A stretch of DNA of 64,000 bases from Pseudomonas azotoformans (GCF_001579805.1 NZ_CP014546.1:4402001-4466000); one strand, 5' to 3'; counted from the first letter of the stretch, positions 26,160 through 35,432 are shown. Notes: a model not told the origin generated them from the sequence alone. Numbers and translations are program-made.

Positions 26160-26519
26160 ATGAGTAAACCCCAACACATCATCGATTTTGCGAACCCCGA
26201 TTTGCGCGTTGTGGAGTTGCAAACCAGCGACCCCGCGCTGGTCGATACCCCTTACAGCAGCCGCAGTTGGCGGTACTTTGTGGCCCCAGATAAAAAAGCC
26301 GTGGGTGGCATCTGGGAGGCGCCGCAACACCTTGAGCGCTGTGAATGCGACTACGACGAACTCTGCCATTTGCTCGAAGGCCACGTGCGGTTGACCGACA
26401 GCCAGGGCATCAGCCAGGAGTTCAAGGCCGGCGCTACGTTTGTGGTCGCCGCGGGCTTCAAAGGCACCTGGGAAAACCTCACGCCGGTGCGCAAGGTGTT
26501 CATGATCCTCAAGGCCTGA
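26160..26519 (+). CDS. Cupin-domain protein of the DUF861/cupin_3 type
   Basis: A 119-residue single-domain cupin. The two cupin motifs are partly recognisable (YDELCHLLEGHVRLTD near residue 65 and GATFVVAAGFKGTWEN near 90), with few metal-binding histidines, as is common for cupin_3 proteins paired with amine oxidoreductases. A GTG at 26148 is possible, but ATG 26160 is better spaced from GAGTGAG. It is in an operon with the FAD oxidoreductase and ends in a short AAGGCC-TGA-GGCCTT palindrome shared with the convergent LysR gene. Confidence 0.8.
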   Translation: MSKPQHIIDFANPDLRVVELQTSDPALVDTPYSSRSWRYFVAPDKKAVGGIWEAPQHLERCECDYDELCHLLEGHVRLTDSQGISQEFKAGATFVVAAGFKGTWENLTPVRKVFMILKA

Positions 26520-26524
26520 GGCCT

Positions 26525-27418
26525 TCAGTCCACCCGCGCGATCATTTCCAGCTCACGCATCAGCCAGTCCGAAAAGGCCTTGGCCAGATCATTTGCGCCG
26601 CGCGGCGGCATGATGATGAAGTATGGGTGCGGGGCTGGAAACTCGATATCGAACAGCCGGATCAACGTGCCCTGGGCCAGTTGTTCGCCCGCCAGAATGT
26701 GGTCGCTGATGGTCACGCCGGTACCGGCAATCGCCGCATCGATGGTCAGTGCGGCGTTCGGTAAATAGATGTTTTGCCGGCCTTGAAGGCTGGGAATGCC
26801 CGCCGCCAGAAAGTAACGACTCCAGTCATAACCCTCATCCTCGTGCAACAACATCTGGCGCTCCAGGTCTCGCGGCTTGCGCAGGGGCTCGCTGCCATTG
26901 AGCAAGCGCGGGCTGCACACCGGGAAGTACATGATGTCGCCCAGGGCTGCGATACGCAGGCCTTCGACCTGGCTGTCGCCGAACGAGATCACCATGTCGA
27001 CGTTCTGGTTGGCTTGATCAAGGGGCAGCAGGTACAGCGACACGTCCGGGTAGTCCCTGAGGAAGCGATCCAGTATTTTTGAAATGCGCGCCAGCAGTGC
27101 CGGGGCGCAGGCAATGCGCAAACTGCCGGAGGGCGTGGAGGTGGGCAAGGCGGTTTGAATATCGCGCAGTTGCTCGAAAGCGCCGTTGACCAGTTGGCTG
27201 AGTTTTCGGCCGGCCGACGTCAGGTGCACGCCCTTGCCGGGCCGTTCCACCAGCGCAACTTCCAGCTCTTCTTCGAGCTTTTTGATCTGATGGCTGATTG
27301 CACTGTGAGTCACGTGCAACTCCTGCGCGGCGCCACCCGTGCTGCCCTGCCTGACAAGCGCGTCGAAGGCCCTCAGGGCGATGAGAGAGGGCAGTCGACG
27401 AGTCGCTTTCAGGGCCAT
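26525..27418 (-). CDS. LysR-family (GcvA-type) transcriptional regulator
   Basis: A 297-residue LysR protein: helix-turn-helix LPSLIALRAFDALVRQGSTG and LHVTHSAISHQIKKLEEELE at residues 10-55, then an effector domain with GcvA-like features (LLHEDEGYDWSRYFLAAGIP, IAGTGVTISDHILAGEQLAQ). It is transcribed divergently from the ABC-transporter operon, and the 130-base gap between them contains two inverted repeats, so it most likely controls that operon and itself. The start at 27418 begins the family's usual N-terminus. Confidence 0.88.
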   Translation of the reverse strand: MALKATRRLPSLIALRAFDALVRQGSTGGAAQELHVTHSAISHQIKKLEEELEVALVERPGKGVHLTSAGRKLSQLVNGAFEQLRDIQTALPTSTPSGSLRIACAPALLARISKILDRFLRDYPDVSLYLLPLDQANQNVDMVISFGDSQVEGLRIAALGDIMYFPVCSPRLLNGSEPLRKPRDLERQMLLHEDEGYDWSRYFLAAGIPSLQGRQNIYLPNAALTIDAAIAGTGVTISDHILAGEQLAQGTLIRLFDIEFPAPHPYFIIMPPRGANDLAKAFSDWLMRELEMIARVD

Positions 27419-27444
27419 GATGGAGAACTTTTTGGTTAGTTAAA

Positions 27445-27492
27445 TTCACGTGAAAGCTAGAAAACAAATCATTTGATGTCAATCTGATTTGT
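27445..27492. promoter_or_regulatory. Inverted repeats in the LysR/ABC-transporter divergent region
   Basis: A perfect palindrome TTCACGTGAA (27445-27454) is followed by ACAAATCA and TGATTTGT, an 8-base inverted repeat with 13 bases between arms (27464-27492). The second has the size and layout of a LysR activation site and lies about 57 bases before the transporter ATPase start. Confidence 0.6.
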
Positions 27493-27548
27493 CCTGAAGA
27501 TGGCGACATGCCTTACTCACTTATCCGGTTTTGAACGAGGGATATTCG

Positions 27549-28649
27549 ATGTCGGTTCAGCATGAGCACTTTGTCGATTTGTTGCGACTGGGCAAGTCTT
27601 ACGGTGAAACCCGCGCACTCAGCGACCTGACCCTGCATATCAAGCGCGGCGAATTTCTCACACTGCTCGGACCGTCCGGCTCCGGCAAAAGCACCACCTT
27701 GATGATGCTCGCCGGCTTTGAACAGCCCACCGAGGGTCGCATCGAACGCAACGGCCAGGACATCACGCAATTGCCGGCCGACCAGCGCGATTTTGGCGTG
27801 GTGTTCCAGGGCTATGCGCTGTTCCCGCACATGACCGTGGCGCAAAACATTGCGTACCCGCTGAAAGTGCGCAAAGTACCGGCCGCGCAGATCACCGAGA
27901 AGGTCGGGCAGATGCTGGAGCGGGTCGGCCTGGAAGGCAAAGGTAATCGCGGCATCAAGCAACTCTCCGGCGGCCAACAACAGCGCGTGGCGCTGGCCAG
28001 GGCGCTGGTATTCGAACCTTCGTTGTTGTTGCTGGATGAACCGTTATCGGCCCTGGATCGGCGGCTGCGTCAGGAGATGCAGGTCGAGTTGGCGCGTATG
28101 CACAAGGAGTTCGGCACCACTTTCGTGTTTGTCACCCACGACCAGGAAGAAGCCCTGGCGCTGTCTGACCGGGTCGCGGTGTTCAATCACGGGCGTCTTG
28201 CGCAATTGGGTACGCCCCAGGAAGTCTACGAGCGACCGGAGAGCCGTTTCGTCGCCAACTTCCTCGGCGACATGAACCTGCTCGGCGTGCAGGGCATCCG
28301 TCGCCAGGAGGACACGCTGCTGTGCGACTACCAGGGCTATTCCTTAACCGTTGACCAAAGCCTCGACAAGACCGTCGTGAGTAACACCGGCCAAAGCTGG
28401 CTGGCGATCCGCCCCGAGCATGTCGACCTGCAACCTTTTGCCCACGCCGGCGGCGGTAACGGCGTGGTGGCGCGAATGGAGAAGCTGACCTACCTAGGTG
28501 CTCACGTTAGCCTTGATATGCGCCTGACAGATGCACAGCCTATGGCGCTGCGCATACCCGTCAGCCACCCGATGTTAAGCAGCCTGGAACGCGGCCAGCC
28601 TTATTGGTGTTCCTGGTCCCGGCAGCACGGCCACCTAATTTCCAACTAA
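27549..28649 (+). CDS. Polyamine-type ABC transporter ATP-binding protein (PotA-like)
   Basis: A 366-residue ABC ATPase with Walker A GPSGSGKST (near residue 40), Q-loop, signature LSGGQQQR (near 140), Walker B LLLLDEP (near 160) and the switch histidine in VTHDQEEA, followed by the C-terminal TOBE domain of the PotA/FbpC type (WLAIRPEHVDLQPF near 290). ATG 27549 follows GAGGGA. It is the first gene of a five- to seven-gene operon and energises the two permeases encoded downstream. Confidence 0.92.
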   Translation: MSVQHEHFVDLLRLGKSYGETRALSDLTLHIKRGEFLTLLGPSGSGKSTTLMMLAGFEQPTEGRIERNGQDITQLPADQRDFGVVFQGYALFPHMTVAQNIAYPLKVRKVPAAQITEKVGQMLERVGLEGKGNRGIKQLSGGQQQRVALARALVFEPSLLLLDEPLSALDRRLRQEMQVELARMHKEFGTTFVFVTHDQEEALALSDRVAVFNHGRLAQLGTPQEVYERPESRFVANFLGDMNLLGVQGIRRQEDTLLCDYQGYSLTVDQSLDKTVVSNTGQSWLAIRPEHVDLQPFAHAGGGNGVVARMEKLTYLGAHVSLDMRLTDAQPMALRIPVSHPMLSSLERGQPYWCSWSRQHGHLISN

Positions 28650-28724
28650 AAAAATCAAGAAAAGCACCTAACAAAAAAACTGGTTCGATCACCTGCCCAC
28701 AACCTTTTGCATGGGATACCGAGG

Positions 28725-29840
28725 ATGAAAGACAAACAGCGCTTTATTGACGACACCGTAGAAATAGCCCGCGAGCGACTGGAGGCGGAAACCCTCAGCC
28801 GCCGCAGTTTCAACCAGGCATTGATGGTCGCCGCCGCGATGGCTGGCATGGGGCCGTTGCGCAGTGCTTTCGCCGACGGCGGGTCGCTGGTGGTGTCCAA
28901 CTGGGGCGGCGACGCGGTTCCGGCGTTTGAAAAGAGCTACCAGGGTTTCAACGCCGTCAGCGGCCTCAAATTAAAGATCGACGGCAGTGGCCCCACCGAA
29001 GGTGCGGTCAAGACTCAGGTCAACAGCGGCGCCGTGCGCTGGGATGTGTGCGACGGCGAGATGTATTCCTCCTACCGCTTGGGCAAAGAGGGAGTGCTGA
29101 CGCCGATCGACTATTCGATTGTCGACAAATCGCTGATTGGCTACGGCGACATCCACGAATTCGGCCTGGCGAACTACACCTACAGCTACGTGATCGGCTA
29201 CGACGCAAAGCGTTTCGGCAAGAACCCGCCAAAAAGCTGGGCAGACTTCTGGGACGTCAAGAAATACCCCGGCAAACGCACGCTCTATAAATGGATGAGC
29301 GCCAACCTGGAGTGCGCCTTGCTGGCAGACGGCGTTGCGCCCGACAAGCTGTACCCGCTGGACGTCGACCGCGCGCTGCGCAAGATTGAAGAACTGATGC
29401 CCCATGTGGTCACGCACTGGTCCACGGGGGCCGAGTCGCAACAACTGCTGCGCGATGGCGAAGCCGTGATGGGCCAGCTGTGGCACACCCGTGCGGAGTT
29501 GGTGAAGCGCGACACCGGCGGTGCAATCGACTGGACATTCGATAACGCAATCGTCGCGCCGTCGGTGTGGATGGTGCCGAAGAACAACCCGGCAGGCGAT
29601 GCCAATGCTATGAAGTTTATAGCCTATGCGCTGCGCCCAGAGGTTCAGGCGAAGCTGATGGAGGTCTACAACATGGGCCCGGTGGACTCCAAGGTGAACG
29701 CCTTGCTCTCCCCTGAACTGCAGCGCATCAATCCCACGGCGCCGGAAAACCTGAGCAAGCAGGTCTCGATGAACAACCTGTGGTACGCCAATCACTACGG
29801 TGAAGCGCTCGATCGTTACCTGGCTTTGATCGGTGGTTGA
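28725..29840 (+). CDS. Polyamine-type ABC transporter substrate-binding protein with Tat signal
   Basis: A 371-residue PotD/PotF-like periplasmic protein. The N-terminus carries a twin-arginine motif (LSRRSFNQAL near residues 28-37) and a hydrophobic stretch ending SAFADG, pointing to Tat export, unlike Sec-exported PotD. The mature part has the family's SNWGGDAVPAFEKSYQGF opening, the YSYVIGYDAKRFGKNPPKSW segment and the MKFIAYALRPEVQAKLMEVY C-terminal helix. A TTG start at 28707 is possible but less likely. It confers substrate choice on the transporter; the acidic residues that bind polyamines cannot be assigned with confidence, so the ligand is open. Confidence 0.88.
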   Translation: MKDKQRFIDDTVEIARERLEAETLSRRSFNQALMVAAAMAGMGPLRSAFADGGSLVVSNWGGDAVPAFEKSYQGFNAVSGLKLKIDGSGPTEGAVKTQVNSGAVRWDVCDGEMYSSYRLGKEGVLTPIDYSIVDKSLIGYGDIHEFGLANYTYSYVIGYDAKRFGKNPPKSWADFWDVKKYPGKRTLYKWMSANLECALLADGVAPDKLYPLDVDRALRKIEELMPHVVTHWSTGAESQQLLRDGEAVMGQLWHTRAELVKRDTGGAIDWTFDNAIVAPSVWMVPKNNPAGDANAMKFIAYALRPEVQAKLMEVYNMGPVDSKVNALLSPELQRINPTAPENLSKQVSMNNLWYANHYGEALDRYLALIGG

Positions 29841-29841
29841 T

Positions 29842-30690
29842 ATGCGAATCAGTTCCCAAGGCACGTTGTGCATCTATGCACTTTTGATCCTGCCGCTGCC
29901 GCTGATCATCCTCGTCGGTTATCTGCTGCCGACCCTGGGTGTGTTGGGCTGGAGCCTCAGCCTTCCGCAACTGGGAGTGCAGCACTACGCAACCATCATC
30001 GACAGCGCGACGATTCATGCGGTCATCTGGCGCACCCTGCGGATCTGCCTACTGACCACCACGATCAGCGTCGCCATCGCGTACCTGATCGCCTATCGCT
30101 GGCGATTCGCGTCGGGGCGTGTGCGGCAGTTCATCGAGCTGTTCGTGCTGCTGCCGTTCTGGCTGTCGATGTTGATTCGGGCATTTGCCTGGCTGGTGTT
30201 GCTACGCAATGACGGGCTGATCAACCAGAGCCTGTTGACCTCGGGGCTGGTCGATGAGCCGTTGGCACTGGTGCGCAATGAAGTCGGCGCACTGATCGGC
30301 ATGGTGCACTTCATGGTGCCGTACGCCGTGCTGCCGTTGTTGTCGTCGATGCGCCAGATTGACGACGGCTTGCTCAAGGCCGCCAGCAGCCTGGGGGCGG
30401 GGCGCTGGGCCACGCTTAAGGATGTATTCCTGCCATTGACCTTGCCGGGTGTCGCAGCGGCCTCGGCGACGGTGTTTGTGTTCAGCTTGGGCTGTTTTGT
30501 CACCCCGGCCCTGTTGGGCGGCGGCAAGGCAGCGATGTTGGCGGAGAACATCTACATCCAGATGTTCCAGTTATCCAATTGGGGACTGGGAGCGGCGCTG
30601 AGCATTGTGCTGATGTTGATGGTCGCGGTTTGCGCAGTGGTGTTCGGCAAGCTGGTGGGTTTTGGACGTTTTACCGGGAGAGCCGCATGA
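29842..30690 (+). CDS. Polyamine-type ABC transporter permease (PotB-like)
   Basis: A 282-residue permease with about six membrane segments and the EAA-loop near residue 185 (LLKAASSLGAGRWATLKDVF), where it docks to the ATPase. ATG 29842 lies one base after the binding-protein stop, with GGTGGTTGAT as ribosome site. Its 3' end overlaps the next permease start by 4 bases (ATGA), indicating coupling. Confidence 0.9.
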   Translation: MRISSQGTLCIYALLILPLPLIILVGYLLPTLGVLGWSLSLPQLGVQHYATIIDSATIHAVIWRTLRICLLTTTISVAIAYLIAYRWRFASGRVRQFIELFVLLPFWLSMLIRAFAWLVLLRNDGLINQSLLTSGLVDEPLALVRNEVGALIGMVHFMVPYAVLPLLSSMRQIDDGLLKAASSLGAGRWATLKDVFLPLTLPGVAAASATVFVFSLGCFVTPALLGGGKAAMLAENIYIQMFQLSNWGLGAALSIVLMLMVAVCAVVFGKLVGFGRFTGRAA

Positions 30691-31541
30691 ACACGGTGCC
30701 TACAGTAAGCCAGCCGGCTGCACAAAAAAACGCGGCCAAACGCTTCACGCCGCGTATCGATATCGCCCGGCTGTTGTCGTTTGCTGGTCTGCTGCTGGCG
30801 GCAGGGTTCTTGTTGCTGCCGATCCTGGTCATCGTGCCGCTGTCGTTCGGCGACCAGCGCTACCTGGCATTCCCCGAGGGCACCTGGTCGTTTCGGCACT
30901 ACCTGGAACTGCTCAACGGCGCGTGGCTGAGTTCGATCCTGCAAAGCCTCGGGCTTGCCGTCGCGGTCGGGCTGGTCAGTACCGCGCTGGCCTTCCTGTT
31001 CGCCACCGGGATCTGGCTGGAGCCCCGCTACCGCGTCGCTCTGACCGGCGTGGTGTTGCTGCCGATGATCGTGCCGCAGGTGGTGTCCGCCATGTCGATC
31101 TACTACCTGGGGGCGAAGGTGCAGCAACTCGACACCTTGAACGGGGTCGGATTTGGGCACCTGATGATGGCGCTGCCGTACTCGTTGATCGCGATGCTGG
31201 TGGCCTACAGTCGCCTCGATACCAGCCTGTACAAAGCCTCGCGCTCACTGGGCGCAGGGTTGTGGATGACCATCCGCCAGGTGCTGATGCCCAACGTGAA
31301 AGTCGGCATGGCCGGCAGCTTTTTCATGGCCTTCATCATGTCCTGGGAAGAGGTGGTCGTGACGTTGTTCACCAGTGGCCTGAACGTCATTACCTTGCCC
31401 AAACGTATATGGGACGGCCTGCGCTACAACCTGGACCCGGCCATCGCTGCCGTGTCCACCGTGATGATCTTCATCACCCTGGTGGTGTTGTTGGTGCGCA
31501 TGTACCGGCACGACAAAAACGCTGATTCACCGGCTCGCTAG
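30687..31541 (+). CDS. Polyamine-type ABC transporter permease (PotC-like)
   Basis: A 284-residue second permease with about six membrane segments and an EAA-loop near residue 180 (SLYKASRSLGAGLWMTIRQV). The frame runs upstream to 30579, but the ATG at 30687 overlapping the previous stop is the natural start. Together with the ATPase, the other permease and the binding protein it completes a four-component importer. Confidence 0.9.
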   Translation: MNTVPTVSQPAAQKNAAKRFTPRIDIARLLSFAGLLLAAGFLLLPILVIVPLSFGDQRYLAFPEGTWSFRHYLELLNGAWLSSILQSLGLAVAVGLVSTALAFLFATGIWLEPRYRVALTGVVLLPMIVPQVVSAMSIYYLGAKVQQLDTLNGVGFGHLMMALPYSLIAMLVAYSRLDTSLYKASRSLGAGLWMTIRQVLMPNVKVGMAGSFFMAFIMSWEEVVVTLFTSGLNVITLPKRIWDGLRYNLDPAIAAVSTVMIFITLVVLLVRMYRHDKNADSPAR

Positions 31542-31607
31542 CCGACCCGCCATCTCCCTGCATTTCATTGCTTACCCGTGCACCTTTTCCCTAAGGAGGG
31601 ATACCCC

Positions 31608-32759
31608 ATGATGACTGCATTTCCCCTGCGCACTTATCGTCAACGCATCGAGGCGGTCAAACGCCGCATGAGCGAGCGCGGCCTGGACGCCCTGGTGATC
31701 AATTACCCGGACAACATCAACTACCTGACCGGTTTCGACAGCCTGGGATTCCTCTGGTACCAGGCGCTGATCATTTCGCCAAAACTGGCCAACCCGATCT
31801 TCCTGACCCGCACCAGCGAAGAGCCGTGCACCTATGAACTGTCGTGCCTGGAAGAGGGGATTTTCTACGACATCGCCAAGCAGGACCCGCTGCGGATCGT
31901 TGCCGACTCCCTAGAAGGCCTGGGACTGAGCCAGGGCCGCATTGGCCTGGAAATGCAGGCGTCGACCTTCAGTGCCCTGCAATACACCACGCTGCTGCGG
32001 CACATGCCCAACGCGCACTTCGAGGATGCCTCGGTGGTGGTCGCCGAAGAGCGCCTGATCAAGACCGCGGAAGAAATCGAGTACCAGCGTAGTGCCGCGC
32101 GCATGGCCGATTACGGCATGCGTGCTGCGTTCGAAGCGCTGCGCCCGGGCATGTCTGAAGTGCAAATCGCCGGCGTAGTTGCCAAGGCGCTGGGCGACGC
32201 CGGCAGCGAGTACTCGGCGATCAGCCCGATGTGTGCCACGGGGCGTCGCAGCACCATGACCCACGCCATGCCGCACCGCCTCACCATCAGCCCCGGCGAC
32301 GTGGTGATTCTGGAGCATGCGGGGGTGTGCAACCGCTACCACGCGATCCTGATGCGCACTGCCGTCATCGGCAAACCGACAGCACGCGTGCGTGAGGTTT
32401 CGACCTTGCTCACCGAAGCGTTCAACGCTGCCATTGACGTCGCGAAGCCGGGCACGCCGGTGGGTGAGGCGAATCGGGTGTGCAACGAAATCCTCGACCG
32501 CATCGATCTCTCGCGTACCCGCGTGCACCGTATCGGCTACAGCCTGGGCCTTGCGTACCCGCCGACCTGGCTGGAAGCAATGATGGTCGATGAAGCCGAT
32601 GACCACGTGTTCCAGCCGAACATGTCGTTCTCCATTGAGCCGAACCTGTCGCTGTATTCCGAAGGTTTCGGCCTCAAGCTGGGCGACACCGTGCTGTGTG
32701 AAGCCGGCGGCTCGCGCAGCCTGTCGGAGATTCCACCTGAGCTGACGATCATCGACTGA
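31608..32759 (+). CDS. M24-family amidohydrolase (creatinase/ectoine-hydrolase type)
   Basis: A 383-residue pita-bread-fold protein. The N-terminal creatinase domain begins YRQRIEAVKRRMSERGLDAL; the C-terminal M24 domain begins near residue 160. In true aminopeptidase P the metal ligands are D (in IDFG), D, H, E and E. Here the first region reads VVILEHAGVCNRYHAILMRT and the later one RIGYSLGLAYPPTWLE, so at least two ligands are replaced. That pattern is known in creatinase and ectoine hydrolase (DoeA), which cleave C-N bonds in small cyclic molecules without the dimetal centre. ATG 31608 has a strong AAGGAGG site. It is followed after 10 bases by the deacetylase gene. Confidence 0.82.
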   Translation: MMTAFPLRTYRQRIEAVKRRMSERGLDALVINYPDNINYLTGFDSLGFLWYQALIISPKLANPIFLTRTSEEPCTYELSCLEEGIFYDIAKQDPLRIVADSLEGLGLSQGRIGLEMQASTFSALQYTTLLRHMPNAHFEDASVVVAEERLIKTAEEIEYQRSAARMADYGMRAAFEALRPGMSEVQIAGVVAKALGDAGSEYSAISPMCATGRRSTMTHAMPHRLTISPGDVVILEHAGVCNRYHAILMRTAVIGKPTARVREVSTLLTEAFNAAIDVAKPGTPVGEANRVCNEILDRIDLSRTRVHRIGYSLGLAYPPTWLEAMMVDEADDHVFQPNMSFSIEPNLSLYSEGFGLKLGDTVLCEAGGSRSLSEIPPELTIID

Positions 32760-32769
32760 GGAACACCTT

Positions 32770-33873
32770 ATGTCTGCATTGATGGACGTTTTCTGGCATG
32801 ACGACGTGCTGCGCCATGACACCGGCTACGGGGTGTTCGAGGCGCCGCCCAGTAATCTGCTGGAGACACAGACCCAGCACCCGGAAAGCAGCCCCCGGCT
32901 GATCAACATGCGCGCGATTTTGCGTAACGGCCCGGTGGCCGGGCAACTGCACTGGCACACCGGCCGCCATGCGACGCGTGCTGAACTGCTGCGCTTTCAT
33001 ACCGACGATTACTTGTCGACGATCGAGGCGGCGGATCTTCAGGGGCGACGTTTCAGCAGCACTACCCTGATTGATACCGGAGGTTTGGCCGGGTTGCTCG
33101 CGGCGGCCGGCACCAGCGTGGCCGCTGTTGAGCAAACGCTACGCGAGCGTAGACCTGCCATGGCCCTGGTGCGTCCGCCGGGGCACCATGCAGCGCCGGA
33201 CATGGCTGACGGCTACTGCTTTTTCAACAACGTCGCCGTGGCGGCGCGGGCAGCCCAGGCTGCGGGTCTTGAGCGTGTCGCCATCGTCGATTGGGATGTA
33301 CACCACGGCAATGGAACTCAGGAGGGCTTTTACCAGGATCCCTCGGTGCTCACCGTGTCGATGCACATGGATCACGGCGCCTGGGGTGCGAGCCATCCCC
33401 AGACCGGTGGCGTGGATGAGTGTGGCAGAGGGGCGGGTGTCGGCAGCAACCTGAACATTCCGTTGCCCATGGGCTCCGGTGACCTGACTTACGAGCTGGC
33501 GTTCGAGCGGTTTGTGGAGCCGGCGCTGGCCGCATTTGCGCCACAGCTTTTGATTATTGCCAATGGCCTGGATGCCTCGCAGTTCGATCCCAATGGCCGG
33601 CAGTTGTTGACCATGAACGGTTTCAATCGCCTCGCCCAGCGTGCGCGACGTTTTGCTAGCGAGCACTGCGAGGGGCGCTTGCTGATCGTTCAGGAGGGCG
33701 GCTACAACCCGGCCTACAGCGCGTTTTGCTTGCACGCCGCGACCCAGGGCTTCCTGGGACAGGACTCTACGCTGGCGGATCCGTTGGCGTATATGCCGCC
33801 GTTCGAAGCACGCAGTCATGAGGATGTCTCGGCATTGGGCAGGGCGCTGCGGGCGGTCGGCTGGGAACTCTGA
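32770..33873 (+). CDS. Class II histone-deacetylase-like amidohydrolase (acetylpolyamine/N-acetyl deacetylase)
   Basis: A 367-residue HDAC-fold zinc hydrolase with all active-site parts in place: RPPGHHA (H139, H140), IVDWDVHHGNGT (zinc ligands D176 and H178), the third ligand D268 in NGLDASQFDPNG and the late EGGYN. Bacterial members remove acetyl groups from acetylpolyamines or other N-acetyl amines in the cytoplasm. With the importer and the M24 hydrolase it suggests a pathway through an N-acetylated intermediate. A good stem-loop terminator follows its stop. Confidence 0.9.
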   Translation: MSALMDVFWHDDVLRHDTGYGVFEAPPSNLLETQTQHPESSPRLINMRAILRNGPVAGQLHWHTGRHATRAELLRFHTDDYLSTIEAADLQGRRFSSTTLIDTGGLAGLLAAAGTSVAAVEQTLRERRPAMALVRPPGHHAAPDMADGYCFFNNVAVAARAAQAAGLERVAIVDWDVHHGNGTQEGFYQDPSVLTVSMHMDHGAWGASHPQTGGVDECGRGAGVGSNLNIPLPMGSGDLTYELAFERFVEPALAAFAPQLLIIANGLDASQFDPNGRQLLTMNGFNRLAQRARRFASEHCEGRLLIVQEGGYNPAYSAFCLHAATQGFLGQDSTLADPLAYMPPFEARSHEDVSALGRALRAVGWEL

Positions 33874-33890
33874 CTAACGGACAACACCTG

Positions 33891-33921
33891 AGCGAGCCAA
33901 AGAGCTCGCTTGGTTGTTTTT
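33891..33921 (+). terminator. Rho-independent terminator after the HDAC-like gene
   Basis: AGCGAGC-CAAAGA-GCTCGCT is a perfect 7-base stem with a 6-base loop, followed by TGGTTGTTTTT. It sits between the deacetylase and the aldehyde dehydrogenase, so the latter either relies on read-through or has its own promoter. Confidence 0.8.
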
Positions 33922-33953
33922 GGGCGAGCAGCCAATGAGCGCTGGAGGTTTGT

Positions 33954-35432
33954 ATGGGTGACTATCGACGGTTGTACATCGGCGGGGAATGGGTCTCGCC
34001 ATTGCAGGGTGGCGTATTCGAGACGTTCGATCCGAGTGACGAATCGGTTCTGGCACAGGTCGCGGCCGCTACTGCCGAGGACATCGATCTGGCTGTCGCC
34101 GCCGCTCGCAGGGCGTTCGATGAAGGTGACTGGCCTCGCTGGACCGGCGTGCAGCGGGCACAAGTGCTGCGGCGGATCGCCGAGGGCATTCTCGAACGTC
34201 AGGACGAACTGGCGGCCATTGAAGTGCGCGACAACGGCAAGCCCCTGCCGGAAGCACTGTGGGACATCGCCGACACCGTTCGCTGTTTCGACTTTTATGC
34301 CGGACTCGCCGAGCAGTCGGACCAGCATGGCGAGCAGTCGATCAACCTACCCGATGAGCGCTTCAACACGTCGATCATCAAGGAGCCGGTCGGTGTGGTC
34401 GCGGCGATTATTCCGTGGAATTTCCCGATGCTGATGGCGTCCTGGAAGGTCGCTCCGGCGCTGGCAGCGGGTTGCACCGTAGTGCTCAAGCCTTCGGAGC
34501 TGACGCCCCTGACCGCCCTTGAGCTGGCAGGTATCGCCGATAAGGCAGGCTTGCCGCCCGGGGTCCTGAACGTCGTCAATGGTCTGGGCCGCGAGGCTGG
34601 TGCGTCGCTGGCGGAGCACCCGGACGTGGACAAGATCGCCTTCACTGGCAGCGTGCCGACCGGGCGCAAGATCATGCAGGCGGCAGCGGCCCAGATCAAA
34701 AACATCAGCCTGGAACTGGGGGGTAAATCGCCCTTCGTGATTTTCGCCGACAGCGACCTCGACGCCGCGGTGGAGTGGATCCTGTTCGGGATTTTCTGGA
34801 ACCAAGGGCAAGTCTGCTCTGCCACCTCGCGGGTGCTGGTGGAGCGAGCCTTGTACCCTGCATTGCTGGAGCGTTTGATCGAAGCTACCGAGCAGATCCG
34901 GATTGGAGGAGGGTTTGACGATGGTGTGAAGCTCGGGCCACTGATCAGCCAAGAACAACTGAACAAAGTCCTCGCGGCCATTGCAAGCGGTCAACAAGAG
35001 GGCGCGCAATTGGTTTCCGGCGGCAGCCGTCCTGCGCATCTACAGAAGGGCTATTACCTGAGCCCGGCCATTTTTGCCGATGTGTCCGAGCACAGTTCAG
35101 TGTGGCGTGAGGAGATCTTCGGCCCAGTGGTGTGCCTGCGTGCGTTCGACTCCGAGGCAGAAGCGGTGCGTCTGGCCAACGACTCTCCGTTCGGTCTGGC
35201 AGCTGCGATCATGTCACGGGATATGCCACGCTGTGAACGGGTCGCTCGACGTTTTCGCGCCGGGATCGTTTGGGTCAACTGCTCGCAACCGACCTTCGTG
35301 GAAGCACCCTGGGGCGGGTATAAACAGAGTGGCCTGGGGCGCGAACTGGGCGAGTGGGGCTACAACAACTATCTGGAGACCAAGCAAGTCACTCGGTATA
35401 ACGGTGCAGCTTGGGGTTGGTATCTGAGCTGA
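33954..35432 (+). CDS. NAD(P)-dependent aldehyde dehydrogenase (betaine/aminoaldehyde type)
   Basis: A 492-residue aldehyde dehydrogenase with E254 (LELGGKS), nucleophile C288 (GQVCSATSR), the PWNFP motif near 150 and FTGSVPTGR near 230. ATG 33954 follows GGAGG. The subgroup oxidises aminoaldehydes such as betaine aldehyde and 4-aminobutyraldehyde. Placed after the deacetylase it would take the aldehyde formed from the deaminated amine to an acid; the FAD oxidoreductase at 24.7 kb could supply that aldehyde. The exact substrate is inferred only. Confidence 0.88.
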   Translation: MGDYRRLYIGGEWVSPLQGGVFETFDPSDESVLAQVAAATAEDIDLAVAAARRAFDEGDWPRWTGVQRAQVLRRIAEGILERQDELAAIEVRDNGKPLPEALWDIADTVRCFDFYAGLAEQSDQHGEQSINLPDERFNTSIIKEPVGVVAAIIPWNFPMLMASWKVAPALAAGCTVVLKPSELTPLTALELAGIADKAGLPPGVLNVVNGLGREAGASLAEHPDVDKIAFTGSVPTGRKIMQAAAAQIKNISLELGGKSPFVIFADSDLDAAVEWILFGIFWNQGQVCSATSRVLVERALYPALLERLIEATEQIRIGGGFDDGVKLGPLISQEQLNKVLAAIASGQQEGAQLVSGGSRPAHLQKGYYLSPAIFADVSEHSSVWREEIFGPVVCLRAFDSEAEAVRLANDSPFGLAAAIMSRDMPRCERVARRFRAGIVWVNCSQPTFVEAPWGGYKQSGLGRELGEWGYNNYLETKQVTRYNGAAWGWYLS

